Shown: positions 40,180 to 48,236 of the stretch, one piece after another
How positions within the stretch are numbered: position 1 is the stretch's first letter
Layout: each line of letters opens with the position of its first letter
From: Planctomonas deserti
GTDB taxonomy: Bacteria > Actinomycetota > Actinomycetes > Actinomycetales > Microbacteriaceae
Assembly: GCF_003067705.1 (NCBI RefSeq)
Contig: NZ_QANL01000001.1
Location: 310,001-374,000, forward strand
Reading direction: 5' to 3'
DNA length: 64,000 nucleotides
Notes under the pieces: generated by a model
What the model was told of the DNA's origin: nothing
The model's input: the letters and a program-made list of their open reading frames with translations, nothing else
The model's database searches: none
Program-made: the position numbers and the translations under genes

Positions 40180-40550
40180 TCAGCGTCGACCCCGCATCCC
40201 CGACCTCACCGGTCGAGCAGATCCGCTCGCAGCTGGCGGCGCAGATCCGGGCCGGCCAGCTTCCCGCGGACACGCGCCTGCCGCCCGTGCGACAGCTCGC
40301 CGCGGACCTCCGGGTCGCCGCGGGATCGGTCGCGAAGGCGTACAGGGATCTCGAGTCGGCCGGCCTCGTCCGCACGGCACGGGCGGCGGGCACGCGCGTG
40401 AATCCCGGCCAGGCGACCACGCGGCCCCTGCTCGGCGCGGCCGAGGAGCTCGCCCGCACCGCCCAGCGGGAGGGGCTGAGCCTGTCCGAGGCGCAGGGCC
40501 TCCTGGCCCACGCCTGGCCGCGGGCGCACGCCGGGGGCGGCTCCGCCTGA
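40176..40550 (+). CDS. GntR-family (YtrA-type) transcriptional regulator
   Basis: The 124-residue protein has a winged-helix GntR domain at about 10-75 (SPVEQIRSQLAAQIRAGQLP; LPPVRQLAADLRVAAGSVAKAYRDLE; GLVRTARAAGTRV) and only a short helical tail, as in the YtrA subfamily. It is co-translated with the upstream membrane gene. Autoregulation at the double inverted repeat upstream of that gene is inferred from the operator-like sites. Confidence 0.9.
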   Translation: MISVDPASPTSPVEQIRSQLAAQIRAGQLPADTRLPPVRQLAADLRVAAGSVAKAYRDLESAGLVRTARAAGTRVNPGQATTRPLLGAAEELARTAQREGLSLSEAQGLLAHAWPRAHAGGGSA

Positions 40551-40679
40551 GGCCGCCGGCCACCTCGGTGCCGCGTCGGCCGCCACCCCGTGTCCACCTT
40601 GGTGCCGCGTCCGCCTTGGTGCCGCGTCGGCCGCGGTTCAGCGTCGACTGTGTTCCCGCTTCAGCCGCGACCCCGCGCC

Positions 40680-40982
40680 CTAGGAGGCGAGTCGCCCCGG
40701 GGTGCGGCGGCCGGACGCGCTCTGCTCGGCTGCACCCTCCGCCGGCCGGATCTCGGCCCAGACCTCGTCGAGCGAGAGGCCGAGCACGTCGGCGATCGCG
40801 GCGATGGTGGGGAACGCGGGGGTCGCCACTCGCCCCGACTCGATTTTCCGAAGCGTCTCCGGTGAGACGCCGGCGTCGAGCGCCGTATCGAGCATCGAGC
40901 GCTCGCCACGGGCGCGGCGCAACAGGGCACCGAGGCGCTGACCGCGCTCGACCTCCGCGGGAGTGAGGGGCAACCGGACCAT
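40680..40982 (-). CDS. Xre-family helix-turn-helix regulator
   Basis: The 100-residue protein has an HTH_3/Xre domain at about 14-70 (LGALLRRARGERSMLDTALD; AGVSPETLRKIESGRVATPAF; IAAIADVLGLSLDEVW) and a short disordered tail. It is divergent from the aminopeptidase gene, with a 42-bp symmetric dyad only 4 bp before its ATG. TACTAT lies seven bases upstream of the ATG, so the transcript may be leaderless. Binding to the dyad is inferred. Confidence 0.88.
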   Translation of the reverse strand: MVRLPLTPAEVERGQRLGALLRRARGERSMLDTALDAGVSPETLRKIESGRVATPAFPTIAAIADVLGLSLDEVWAEIRPAEGAAEQSASGRRTPGRLAS

Positions 40983-40986
40983 GCGA

Positions 40987-41028
40987 CCAATAGTAGTACC
41001 GGGATGATATGGCCGGTATAGTTATTGG
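40987..41028. promoter_or_regulatory. 42-bp symmetric dyad between the xre gene and map
   Basis: Two nested inverted pairs share one centre (41007.5): CCAATA 40987-40992 with TATTGG 41023-41028, and TACCGG 40997-41002 with CCGGTA 41013-41018. A map -10 candidate TATAGT (41017-41022) lies inside. This is an operator design covering both divergent promoters. Confidence 0.75.
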
Positions 41029-41049
41029 GTAAGCAACGGAAGGTGCAGC

Positions 41050-41820
41050 ATGATCGAGATCCTGGGACCCACCGAGGTAGGCACCGCACGCGAGACGGGC
41101 GCGGTCGTCGCCACCATTCTGCAGGCCCTGAAGAGCCGCAGCACGGTCGGCACGAGCCTGCTGGAGATCGACGACTGGGCCCGGAGCATGATCCTCGAGG
41201 CCGGTGCGGAGTCCTGCTACGTCGACTACGCGCCCTCCTTCGGGCGCGGTCCGTTCGGCCACTACATCTGCACGGCCGTGAATGACGCCGTGCTGCACGG
41301 GCGGCCGAACGACTACCGGCTGGCGGACGGCGACCTGCTCACGCTCGACCTGGCCGTCTCCACGGGCGGGATGGCCGCGGACTCCGCGATCAGCTTCCTC
41401 GTCGGAGAGTCGCGGCCCGCGGAGAGCGTCGCGATGATCGACGCGACCGAGCGAGCGCTCGCGGCGGGCATCGCCGCCGCGGGCCCCGGCGCTCGCGTGG
41501 GCGATCTCTCGCATGCCATCGGGTCGGTGCTGAGCGAGGCCGGCTACTCCATCAACACCGAGTTCGGCGGCCACGGCATCGGATCGACCATGCACCAGGA
41601 TCCGCACGTGACCAACACCGGACGGCCCGGTCGCGGGTACAGGCTGCGCCCCGGGCTCCTGCTGGCACTCGAGCCGTGGGTCATGGCGGACACCGCCGAA
41701 CTCGTCACGGACCCCGACGGCTGGACGCTCCGCAGCGCGACGGGCTGCCGCACGGCGCACAGCGAGCACACGATCGCGATCACGGAGCACGGAGCGGAGA
41801 TCCTCACCCTCCCCCGGTGA
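41050..41820 (+). CDS. map: Type I methionine aminopeptidase
   Basis: The 256-residue metalloprotease removes initiator Met from nascent proteins. All metal ligands are present: D100, D111, H175 (GGHGIGSTMH), E208 (LLALEPW) and E239 (AHSEHT), plus substrate-contact H83 (VNDAVLHG). It is full length for the compact form, without a zinc-finger extension. GGAAGG lies six bases before the ATG. The divergent Xre gene and shared operator suggest conditional expression, so this may be an accessory copy. Confidence 0.92.
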   Translation: MIEILGPTEVGTARETGAVVATILQALKSRSTVGTSLLEIDDWARSMILEAGAESCYVDYAPSFGRGPFGHYICTAVNDAVLHGRPNDYRLADGDLLTLDLAVSTGGMAADSAISFLVGESRPAESVAMIDATERALAAGIAAAGPGARVGDLSHAIGSVLSEAGYSINTEFGGHGIGSTMHQDPHVTNTGRPGRGYRLRPGLLLALEPWVMADTAELVTDPDGWTLRSATGCRTAHSEHTIAITEHGAEILTLPR

Positions 41821-41915
41821 TGCGGTGATGCGGCGGTGATGCGGTGAGGTGACGGGGTGCTGCGATGGGCGGATGCGGGGACGGATCGTTCCGAGCGTCC
41901 GACAGCCGGCCTCAC

Positions 41916-42178
41916 GGTCGCTGAGCCCGTCGAAGCGACGCGACCCACCCGCCGACACAACCGGAACGTCCCTTCGACAAGCTCAGGGACCGTATGGCGG
42001 CCCCGAGCGCGCCGAAGCGACCCCACGGTCGCTGAGCCTGTCGAAGCGACGTGACGCTCCCCGGAAGGCCCTGAGGCACAGCCCGACCGGGAACGTCCCT
42101 TCGACAAGCTCAGGGACCGCATGGTCGTGCCGTGCGCGCAGGGGGCGGCCCCACGGTCGCTGAGCCCGTCGAAGCGAC
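41916..42178. repeat. Array of five REP-like repeats in alternating orientation (copies b-f)
   Basis: Copies: b 41916-41939 and d 42027-42050 and f 42155-42178 (arms GTCGCT/AGCGAC, + orientation); c 41968-41991 and e 42095-42118 (arms GTCCCT/AGGGAC, opposite orientation). The pair b-c is partly repeated as d-e, with shared flanks, giving a higher-order unit of about 111-128 bp. The 387-bp gap 41821-42207 holds this array and no gene. Confidence 0.88.
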
Positions 42179-42207
42179 GTGCGGTGCCTCCTGAACAGAA
42201 CCGCGTA

Positions 42208-43581
42208 CTAGAACGGCGGCTCGTCCGGGACCGGTGCCGGACTCCCCTGCCGCAGCTTCCGGTCCCGCTTCGGTGTTGGGATTTGCGTCGCCGATTGCGT
42301 CTCGTACTCGTGTCCGCTCGGGGAGAGCCAGCGCACCCTCCCGCCGCTGGCTGACCTCGACGACCAGGCGGTGTGGTGCTTCACCCGGTGGTGCGATCGG
42401 CAGAGGTGCACGAGATTGCCGTGGTCGGTCCCTCCTCCGTACTGCCAGTCGGTGACGTGGTCGACGTCCGCCCGACCGGCATTCCGGTTGCAGCCCGGGA
42501 AGCGGCACGTCTCATCCCGAACCCGCAACCAGGTCCGCAGGTCCTTCGGCACTGCGTATCGGTCGCGCCCGACGGAGAGCACGGTGCCGGTCTCGGGGTG
42601 GGTGAGGATGCGGGTGAAGCTCGGCGCCCTCGCCGCGATTCTCCGGGCGGTGTCCGCGTCGATCGGTCCGTAGCCCTCGAGGGTGCCGGGCTCCTCGCTC
42701 TTCCCGAGAAGGGTGAGCACCGGCACCGTCACGAGCACGCGGGGCCGGATGCCGACTCCGATGGGCGCGTCGATTCGGCGGGTCGACTTCTCCTCCACAA
42801 CGTCGGAGGCTGCAGGGGTGGTGATGCCGCCTAAGAGGAGGTCGGTGAACGCGTCGGCCATCAACTGGGTGCGCGTCCTCTCCTCCCCAGGCTCGGCCTT
42901 GAGCTGCTCCGCGATATCGCGCAGCCGGTTGGCGATGCCGAGCACCTCCGGTGCCGGGAGGTAGGCGTTGAGCCAGGCCATCCCGTCCTTTGCCGGGCAG
43001 GTTTCGATGTGCCGGTCGGCGACTGACGCGATGTGCCGCTCCTGGATCGACTCGGGGTGCAGCCGCTCCCGTAGCTCCCGGGTCGCCTTGTCCAGCTTCG
43101 GCACCGTCAGGTGCTCCGCCTTGGCCAGCACGGCCTCCTCCACGGCGGCCACTCCGGCCGGCGGGAGCGTGGTGGTGTGGTCGATGAGGACCTGGGCCTG
43201 CCGGTAGCCGATCCGGCCCTGACGCAGCGCCTCCTGGGTCGCGGGCAGGTCGTGCAGCAGCGCCTCGCTCTCGGCGATGAGACGCTCCGCGGCGCGCTCG
43301 GAGATGCGCAGGGCAGCAGCGACCTCGGTCGTCAGGACCCGACGTCCGGCCACCGTGGGCAACCACCGCGGGCCGCCCGTCGTGGGAACGGAGAGGTCCG
43401 TGGTTTCGGTCCAGAGGCGGGCGCGGTCGATGGCCTCGGCCCTCAGGGAGTGGCCGAGCCGGATGATGCGCTCGGCCGCGGTGATGGCGTCGATCATCGC
43501 CAGGAACGTGTCGGTTGCCACCTGCTGAGGTGGTGGTTCGTCGCGTGGGATCGGGTCGGGGAGAGCGGTTCGTTCGGTCAT
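42208..43581 (-). CDS. DUF222 / 13E12-repeat family protein with HNH endonuclease domain
   Basis: The 457-residue protein has an N-terminal DUF222 region (about 15-330) and a C-terminal HNH nuclease at about 360-425: CRFPGCNR, DVDHVTDWQYGG and NLVHLCRSHHRVKHH, which supply zinc ligands and the catalytic His. This is the multicopy 13E12 family of actinobacteria, with no proven function. No clear Shine-Dalgarno site precedes the ATG at 43581. REP-like arrays flank it on both sides. Confidence 0.92.
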   Translation of the reverse strand: MTERTALPDPIPRDEPPPQQVATDTFLAMIDAITAAERIIRLGHSLRAEAIDRARLWTETTDLSVPTTGGPRWLPTVAGRRVLTTEVAAALRISERAAERLIAESEALLHDLPATQEALRQGRIGYRQAQVLIDHTTTLPPAGVAAVEEAVLAKAEHLTVPKLDKATRELRERLHPESIQERHIASVADRHIETCPAKDGMAWLNAYLPAPEVLGIANRLRDIAEQLKAEPGEERTRTQLMADAFTDLLLGGITTPAASDVVEEKSTRRIDAPIGVGIRPRVLVTVPVLTLLGKSEEPGTLEGYGPIDADTARRIAARAPSFTRILTHPETGTVLSVGRDRYAVPKDLRTWLRVRDETCRFPGCNRNAGRADVDHVTDWQYGGGTDHGNLVHLCRSHHRVKHHTAWSSRSASGGRVRWLSPSGHEYETQSATQIPTPKRDRKLRQGSPAPVPDEPPF

Positions 43582-43664
43582 GCGTCCAGGGAAAACCCGG
43601 CCACCGACACCGACCTCCCCGTTCCTGTGGACAATGTGGAGAAATACGGGCGAGCGTCCATGGC

Positions 43665-43801
43665 GTCCCTTCGACAGGCTCAGGGACCGTGTGGGGACAG
43701 CCCGAGGCAGGGCATCTCGCGTCCCTTCGACAAGCTCAGGGACCGTGTCCGGGACGACCCGAGGTGTCTCCCGGTGCGTCCCTTCGACAAGCTCAGGGAC
43801 C
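43665..43801 (-). repeat. Tandem array of three REP-like repeats (copies g-i)
   Basis: Copies at 43665-43688, 43721-43744 and 43778-43801, all arms GTCCCT/AGGGAC and all in the same orientation, with a period of 56-57 bp. The 303-bp gap 43582-43884 holds this array and the livK terminator. Confidence 0.88.
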
Positions 43802-43838
43802 GTGTCGCACCCACTGCATTGTGCGGCGGGCGCGCAAA

Positions 43839-43865
43839 AGGGGCCCGACCGAAGCCGGGCCCCCT
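43839..43865 (-). terminator. Intrinsic terminator of livK
   Basis: On the minus strand GGGGCCCGGCTTCGGTCGGG forms a GC hairpin with CCCC, followed by TTTT; it lies 20 bp past the livK stop. Confidence 0.85.
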
Positions 43866-43884
43866 TCGGGTCGCACCTTTCGGA

Positions 43885-45186
43885 CTACTCCGCGAGGCTG
43901 CCGAACTCGGCGTTCAGCGGCGCGTACTTGTTGTCCGCGGCGTACTGGTAGATGCCGATGTACGCCTCGGTGGGGTCACCGTTGTCGTCGAACGTGATGG
44001 GACCGGAGGGGCCGTCGTAGTCGATGTCCTCCCCGTTCTTCACCAGCTCGAGGCAGTCGGCGAAGGTCTCGCACTTGGTGCCCTCAGCCGAGACGTCCTT
44101 GAGGTTGTCGCGGATGGTGGTCGGGTCGTCGGAACCGCCCTGCGCCGCGGCGAGCGCGGACAGGATCACGGCGTCGTACGACTCGGCCGAGTAGCTGAAG
44201 TCAGTCAGCGCCGGGTCGACCTCGAGCAGGCGAGCGCGGAACTCCTCCGTGGCGAAGTTGCCGGGAAGGGTTCCCTTCGCGCCCTCGAGCGTTCCGGGCT
44301 GGAACTCGTAGGTGTTCGAGAGGTTGCCGTCCACGAAGTAGACGCCGCTGCCCGGGAAGCCCTGGGTGTTGACGAGCTCCGGGATGATCGACGACGTCTC
44401 GGCGAACGCGATGACGGCGACGGCGTCGGGGTCGCTCGCGAGCACCTCGTCCACGATGGCCGCGAACTGCGTGTCACCCGTGTTGTAGGGGACCGCGGCG
44501 GTGACGGTGCCGCCCGCGTCCTCGATCGCCGTGGTGGCGTTCTCCTGCAGACCGATGCCGTACGGGTCGTTGATGTAGATGATGCCGACGTTCTCAGCAC
44601 CGTCACCGACCATCAGGTTGCCGAGCACGCGGCCCTGCAGCACGTCGCTCGGAGCGGTGCGCCAGTAGAACCCGTTGTCGTCGTAGTCCGTGAAGTCGGG
44701 CGACGTGTTGGCCGGGGAGATCTGCACGACGCCGGCGTCGACCAGCTGGTCGACGAAGGTGAACGAGACACCGGACGACGCTGCTCCGACGACCACGTCG
44801 GCGCCCAGGTCGATCAGCTCGCCCGCGGACTGCGTGGCGATGTCGGTGTCCGCGTCACCGGAGTCGCGGTCGACGACATTGACGTCGAACTCGAAGTCGG
44901 TGGCGCTGATCTCAGCGGCGGCGAGGTCGACACCCGCGAACTCGGGCGGGCCGAGGAACGAGAGGTTCCCGGTCTGGGGCAGGATCGTGCCGACGGTCAG
45001 GACGCCGTCCGCCTCGCGAGCGGGCGACGAGGGGGCCGAGGACTCCTCGGGCTCGGCGCTGTCGTCCGCCGCCGGGCTGCTGGAACAGGACGCCAGCAGC
45101 AGCAGTCCGGCCGAAGCGGCGGCGATTTTCGCGATGGTGGATGATTTCGAGCGGGACGGCAGCGAGGCCTTCGGGAATACGCTCAC
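43885..45186 (-). CDS. livK: LivK-type branched-chain amino acid-binding lipoprotein
   Basis: The 433-residue lipoprotein has a signal peptide with lipobox LASC (C34) and an acidic Ser/Glu linker, then a Peripla_BP_6 domain (LTVGTILPQTGNLSFLGPPE; VVGAASSGVSFTFVDQLVDA; NVGIIYINDPYGIGLQENAT). It is the likely binding protein for LivHMGF, whose operon lies 11 kb away and lacks one. GTG 45186 has GAGGAG upstream and gives a clean signal. Monocistronic, ending at an intrinsic terminator. Confidence 0.9.
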   Translation of the reverse strand: MSVFPKASLPSRSKSSTIAKIAAASAGLLLLASCSSSPAADDSAEPEESSAPSSPAREADGVLTVGTILPQTGNLSFLGPPEFAGVDLAAAEISATDFEFDVNVVDRDSGDADTDIATQSAGELIDLGADVVVGAASSGVSFTFVDQLVDAGVVQISPANTSPDFTDYDDNGFYWRTAPSDVLQGRVLGNLMVGDGAENVGIIYINDPYGIGLQENATTAIEDAGGTVTAAVPYNTGDTQFAAIVDEVLASDPDAVAVIAFAETSSIIPELVNTQGFPGSGVYFVDGNLSNTYEFQPGTLEGAKGTLPGNFATEEFRARLLEVDPALTDFSYSAESYDAVILSALAAAQGGSDDPTTIRDNLKDVSAEGTKCETFADCLELVKNGEDIDYDGPSGPITFDDNGDPTEAYIGIYQYAADNKYAPLNAEFGSLAE

Positions 45187-45239
45187 GGTGCTCCTCTGGT
45201 AAGGGATGGAGATAGGCGCGGGAGAACCCGCACATGGTG

Positions 45240-45297
45240 GTTCACCGTATAGAGCGAATGGACCCGGCACAATACAACGTTGTTACGCGCGTGTAAC
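45240..45297 (-). promoter_or_regulatory. Candidate control region of livK
   Basis: The gap holds a perfect 10-bp palindrome ACAACGTTGT (45274-45283) and the inverted repeat GTTAC-N6-GTAAC (45282-45297). TATACG nearer the gene is a possible -10. The promoter assignment is weak. Confidence 0.4.
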
Positions 45298-45309
45298 GCG
45301 GTCGGATCG

Positions 45310-46248
45310 TTACCTGGCCGTGACCGAAGCGGCCTCCGGCGGCGCCGCCGCCGTTCGCCTGCGCGACTGCGCCGAGACGAACATGTCGACCGTGAGCAGC
45401 AGCAGCGCGAGCCAGACCAGCCCGAAGCCGATCCAGCGCTCCGCCGGCATCTCCTCCCGCACGATGAAGACGCCGAACAGGAACTGCAGCACAGGGGCGA
45501 GGTACTGAGTCAGCCCCATGTACGTCAGCGGCAGGCGACGGGCGCCGGATGCGAACAGCAGCAGCGGCACGGCCGTCACGACGCCCGCGCTCAGGATGGC
45601 GATCGTGTGCAGCGGGCTCACCGTGCCGAACGTGATGCCCGCCGTTCCTGAGACGATGAACAGCATGAGCACGGCGGCGGGCACGAGCCACGCGGTCTCC
45701 AGGGTGAGCCCGGTCAGGGCGTCCACCCGGTCCCCCACCTGCTTCTTGATGAGGCCGTAGAGGCCGAAGCTCGCCGCGAGCACGAGCGCGATCCAGGGCA
45801 GGGCCCCGTAGGCGATGGTGAGCACGAGCACCGCGACGGCGCTGAGGCCCACGGCGGCCCACTGCATCGGGCGCAGCCTCTCGCGCAGCAGGACGACCCC
45901 GAGCAGCACGGTCACGATCGGGTTGATGAAGTACCCGAGCGCCGTCTCGATGACGTGGCCGCTCAGCGTCCCGTAGACGTAGACGGTCCAGTTGACGAGC
46001 ACGAGGTGCCCGGCGAGCCCCATGGTCAGCAGCACGCGCGGCTGCCGGACCACGGCGGCGAGCGCCCGCCATGCCCGCGTGACGGTCATCAGGAGGGCGC
46101 AGAAGACGAGGGAGAACAGCACGCGCCAGCCGACCACCTCGAATGCCGTGGCGGGCGCCATCAGCAGGAAGTAGCCGGGCAGGATTCCCCAGAGCGTGTA
46201 TGCGGAGACCGCGTACAGGAGGCCTGTGCGGGTGCGGGTCTGGGTCAC
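45310..46248 (-). CDS. rarD: RarD-type EamA transporter
   Basis: The 312-residue protein has about ten membrane helices as two EamA repeats, with the RarD N-terminus (GLLYAVSAYTLWGILPGYFLL) and VNWTVYVYGTLSGHVIETALGYFINP, which is characteristic of RarD. It is probably a drug/metabolite exporter; the substrate is unknown. GTG 46248 lies six bases after TAGCAT, indicating a leaderless mRNA. Monocistronic. Confidence 0.9.
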   Translation of the reverse strand: MTQTRTRTGLLYAVSAYTLWGILPGYFLLMAPATAFEVVGWRVLFSLVFCALLMTVTRAWRALAAVVRQPRVLLTMGLAGHLVLVNWTVYVYGTLSGHVIETALGYFINPIVTVLLGVVLLRERLRPMQWAAVGLSAVAVLVLTIAYGALPWIALVLAASFGLYGLIKKQVGDRVDALTGLTLETAWLVPAAVLMLFIVSGTAGITFGTVSPLHTIAILSAGVVTAVPLLLFASGARRLPLTYMGLTQYLAPVLQFLFGVFIVREEMPAERWIGFGLVWLALLLLTVDMFVSAQSRRRTAAAPPEAASVTAR

Positions 46249-46254
46249 CTCACG

Positions 46255-46260
46255 ATGCTA
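46255..46260 (-). promoter_or_regulatory. -10 box TAGCAT of leaderless rarD
   Basis: TAGCAT, the six bases CGTGAG, then GTG 46248. Confidence 0.55.
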
Positions 46261-46424
46261 GCCGCGGCCGTCGACGACATCCTGCCGCCGACGGGCGGGC
46301 GACCGCCAGAATGCCGCGGCGGTGGACCCGAGCGCCGGGATGCGGGCCGCACGGGCGGGAAGGGCCGGCAGGGCTGCACGGGCCGGAAGAACCGCCGTCC
46401 GAGACAACCGGCCGGAACGACGAA

Positions 46425-46452
46425 GAACCCGGCCGACGAGTCGACCGGGTTC
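46425..46452 (-). terminator. Terminator after groES
   Basis: GAACCCGG 46425-46432 pairs with CCGGGTTC 46445-46452, with further pairing inside, 18 bp past the groES stop. Confidence 0.65.
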
Positions 46453-46469
46453 CTCGAGAAGCGTGGAAG

Positions 46470-46766
46470 CTAGCGCACCACGACCGCGAGCACGTCGCGA
46501 GCGGAGAGAACGAGCAGCTCCTCGCCGCCGTACTTCACCTCGGTGCCGCCGTACTTGGAGTAGATCACCTTGTCGCCGACCGAGATGTCGAGCGGGATGC
46601 GGTTGCCGTTGTCGTCGATGCGGCCCGGTCCGACTGCCACGACCTCGCCCTCCTGGGGCTTCTCCTTGGCGGTGTCAGGGATGACCAGCCCAGACGCGGT
46701 GGTCTGCTCTGCCTCGACCTGCTTGATGACGATGCGATCCTCGAGCGGCTTGATGGAGACCGACAC
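46470..46766 (-). CDS. groES: GroES (Hsp10 co-chaperonin)
   Basis: The 98-residue protein is a complete Gro[22 protein letters not shown], the mobile loop [19 protein letters not shown] and the closing [19 protein letters not shown]. It caps GroEL. GTG 46766 has GAGG six bases upstream. No groEL follows: the next gene downstream is rarD, and a hairpin intervenes, so groES stands alone. Two CIRCE sites upstream indicate HrcA repression. Confidence 0.97.
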   Translation of the reverse strand: MSVSIKPLEDRIVIKQVEAEQTTASGLVIPDTAKEKPQEGEVVAVGPGRIDDNGNRIPLDISVGDKVIYSKYGGTEVKYGGEELLVLSARDVLAVVVR

Positions 46767-46802
46767 GTTTGACCTCTTCTTTCTTACGACGGAAATCTTG
46801 GG

Positions 46803-46829
46803 TTAGCAGACTCGTATGGAGAGTGCTAA
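46803..46829 (-). promoter_or_regulatory. CIRCE operator 1 of groES
   Basis: The 9-9-9 layout reads TTAGCAGAC-N9-GAGTGCTAA on +. One arm is the perfect CIRCE half; the other has two mismatches from TTAGCACTC. It lies just downstream of the -10. Confidence 0.88.
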
Positions 46830-46833
46830 CACG

Positions 46834-46863
46834 AGTGTAGGGGGTGGCCTTGCACTCTTGCAA
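46834..46863 (-). promoter_or_regulatory. groES promoter
   Basis: -35 TTGCAA (46858-46863) and -10 TACACT (46834-46839) with an 18-bp spacer. The -35 lies in CIRCE 2 and the -10 abuts CIRCE 1. Confidence 0.7.
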
Positions 46864-46875
46864 CGCGAGTGCCAG
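46849..46875 (-). promoter_or_regulatory. CIRCE operator 2 of groES
   Basis: On minus it reads CTGGCACTC-N9-GAGTGCAAG: the GCACTC/GAGTGC core of both halves is intact. It overlaps the -35 box. Paired CIRCE sites are usual at actinobacterial groES. Confidence 0.82.
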
Positions 46876-46889
46876 CGGTGGCGCCTTGC

Positions 46890-46895
46890 TAGCGT
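46890..46895 (+). promoter_or_regulatory. -10 box TAGCGT of the leaderless methyltransferase gene
   Basis: TAGCGT, the six bases GGCCCC, then ATG 46902. Confidence 0.6.
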
Positions 46896-46901
46896 GGCCC
46901 C

Positions 46902-48104
46902 ATGGACAAGGGTGATCTCGTCGAGCTGCTCTCGCCGGACGGGCTCCGGCTGCTCGACTCCCTCCCCGACTACGGGGACGGGAAGGACGCCCTCTCCACG
47001 GTGACGAAGCTGCGCGCCCTCGGACACTCCCCCGGCCTCGTCGCCACCGTACTGACTCAGGCGCGGCTCCGCGCGCGCGCCGTTCCGAAGTTCGGCGCGT
47101 TCGCCGCCCGGATGCTCTTCACCGAGGCCGGGCTCGAGCAGGCCACCCGGCTCCCCGTGGCGGCCCTGCATGCCCGGCGTTTCCGGGACGCGGCGGTGCA
47201 CCGGGTCGCCGATCTGGGCTGCGGACTCGGTGGCGACGCGATGGCGCTCGCCGCGCTCGACCTCGACGTGCTCGCGGTCGACGCGGACGAGGTGACCGCC
47301 GTCCTCGCGAGCTACAACCTCGCCCCCTTCCCCAACGCAACCGTCGAGCACGGCCGGGCCGAGGACGTCGACCTGTCCCGCGTCGACGGGCTCTACCTCG
47401 ACCCCGCGCGGCGCACGAGCGGGCACGGGCAGACGGCACGCCTTACCGATCCAAACTCCTACAGCCCGTCCCTCGACTTCGCGTTCGATCGCGCCCGCGA
47501 CCGGCCCACCGGCGTGAAGCTCGGGCCGGGCCTCGACCGGGACCTGATCCCGGCGGACGCGGAGGCACAGTGGGTCTCGGTCGACGGTCAGCTCGTCGAG
47601 ATGGGGCTGTGGTTCGGCGCCGTCGCGCGGCCGGGCGTGCGCCGGGCCGCCCTGGTGCTGGCCGGGGGAACGGCCGCCGAACTCGTGGCCGGCGCGGACA
47701 GCGAGGACGCGGACGTGCGCCCGCTCGGCGAGTACGTGTACGAGCCCGACGGCGCGGTCATCCGCTCGCGCCTGATCGGTGACCTCGCCCGCTCGACGGG
47801 CGCCGGGATGCTGAGCGAGGGCATCGCCTGGCTCACGTCGGACCAGCCGGTGCGCTCGCCCTTCCTCAGGGGGTTCCGGGTGCGGGAGACCATGCCTTTC
47901 GACGAGGCGAAGCTGCGCCGCCTGCTGCGCGACCGCGGCATCGGCACGCTCGAGATCAAGAAGCGCGGGATCGACCTCGACCCGGCCGCCCTGCGCAAGC
48001 GGCTCGCCCTCAAGGGCACGGCGAGCGCGACGCTCATCGCCACCCGCGTCGCCGGGCGGCACACCGCGATCCTCGCCGACCGCCTCGACGCGCTCGCGGG
48101 CTGA
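46902..48104 (+). CDS. Class I SAM-dependent methyltransferase with THUMP-like C-terminus
   Basis: The 400-residue protein has a helical N-terminus (1-85), a Rossmann methyltransferase domain with SAM motif I VADLGCGLGGDAMALAAL near 100-118 and LYLDPARR near 166 (the catalytic-position D-P motif), and a C-terminal THUMP-like domain (GTLEIKKRGIDLDPAALRK). An RNA substrate is likely by family resemblance, not proven. Divergent from groES, leaderless start, and followed by a bidirectional terminator. Confidence 0.87.
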   Translation: MDKGDLVELLSPDGLRLLDSLPDYGDGKDALSTVTKLRALGHSPGLVATVLTQARLRARAVPKFGAFAARMLFTEAGLEQATRLPVAALHARRFRDAAVHRVADLGCGLGGDAMALAALDLDVLAVDADEVTAVLASYNLAPFPNATVEHGRAEDVDLSRVDGLYLDPARRTSGHGQTARLTDPNSYSPSLDFAFDRARDRPTGVKLGPGLDRDLIPADAEAQWVSVDGQLVEMGLWFGAVARPGVRRAALVLAGGTAAELVAGADSEDADVRPLGEYVYEPDGAVIRSRLIGDLARSTGAGMLSEGIAWLTSDQPVRSPFLRGFRVRETMPFDEAKLRRLLRDRGIGTLEIKKRGIDLDPAALRKRLALKGTASATLIATRVAGRHTAILADRLDALAG

Positions 48105-48183
48105 GCACGAGCCGGAGCTCGAGCCCTAGAGCGAACCGGAGCGCGCGCCGGGCGCACCGCCCGAGCCGACGGCCCAAACGCGA

Positions 48184-48219
48184 CGAGCGGGTGACCACCC
48201 GAAGGTGATCACCCGCTCG
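48184..48219. terminator. Bidirectional terminator after the methyltransferase gene
   Basis: CGAGCGGGTGA 48184-48194 pairs with TCACCCGCTCG 48209-48219, and inside it CACC/GGTG closes a CGAA loop. It sits between convergent genes. Confidence 0.85.
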
Positions 48220-48236
48220 ATCCGGTCGCCGATCCG

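Noticed and set aside
42208-43581. DUF222-HNH protein as a restriction enzyme or homing endonuclease
   Set aside because: There is no partner methyltransferase and it is not inside an intron or intein; only the REP-like arrays hint at a link to repeats.
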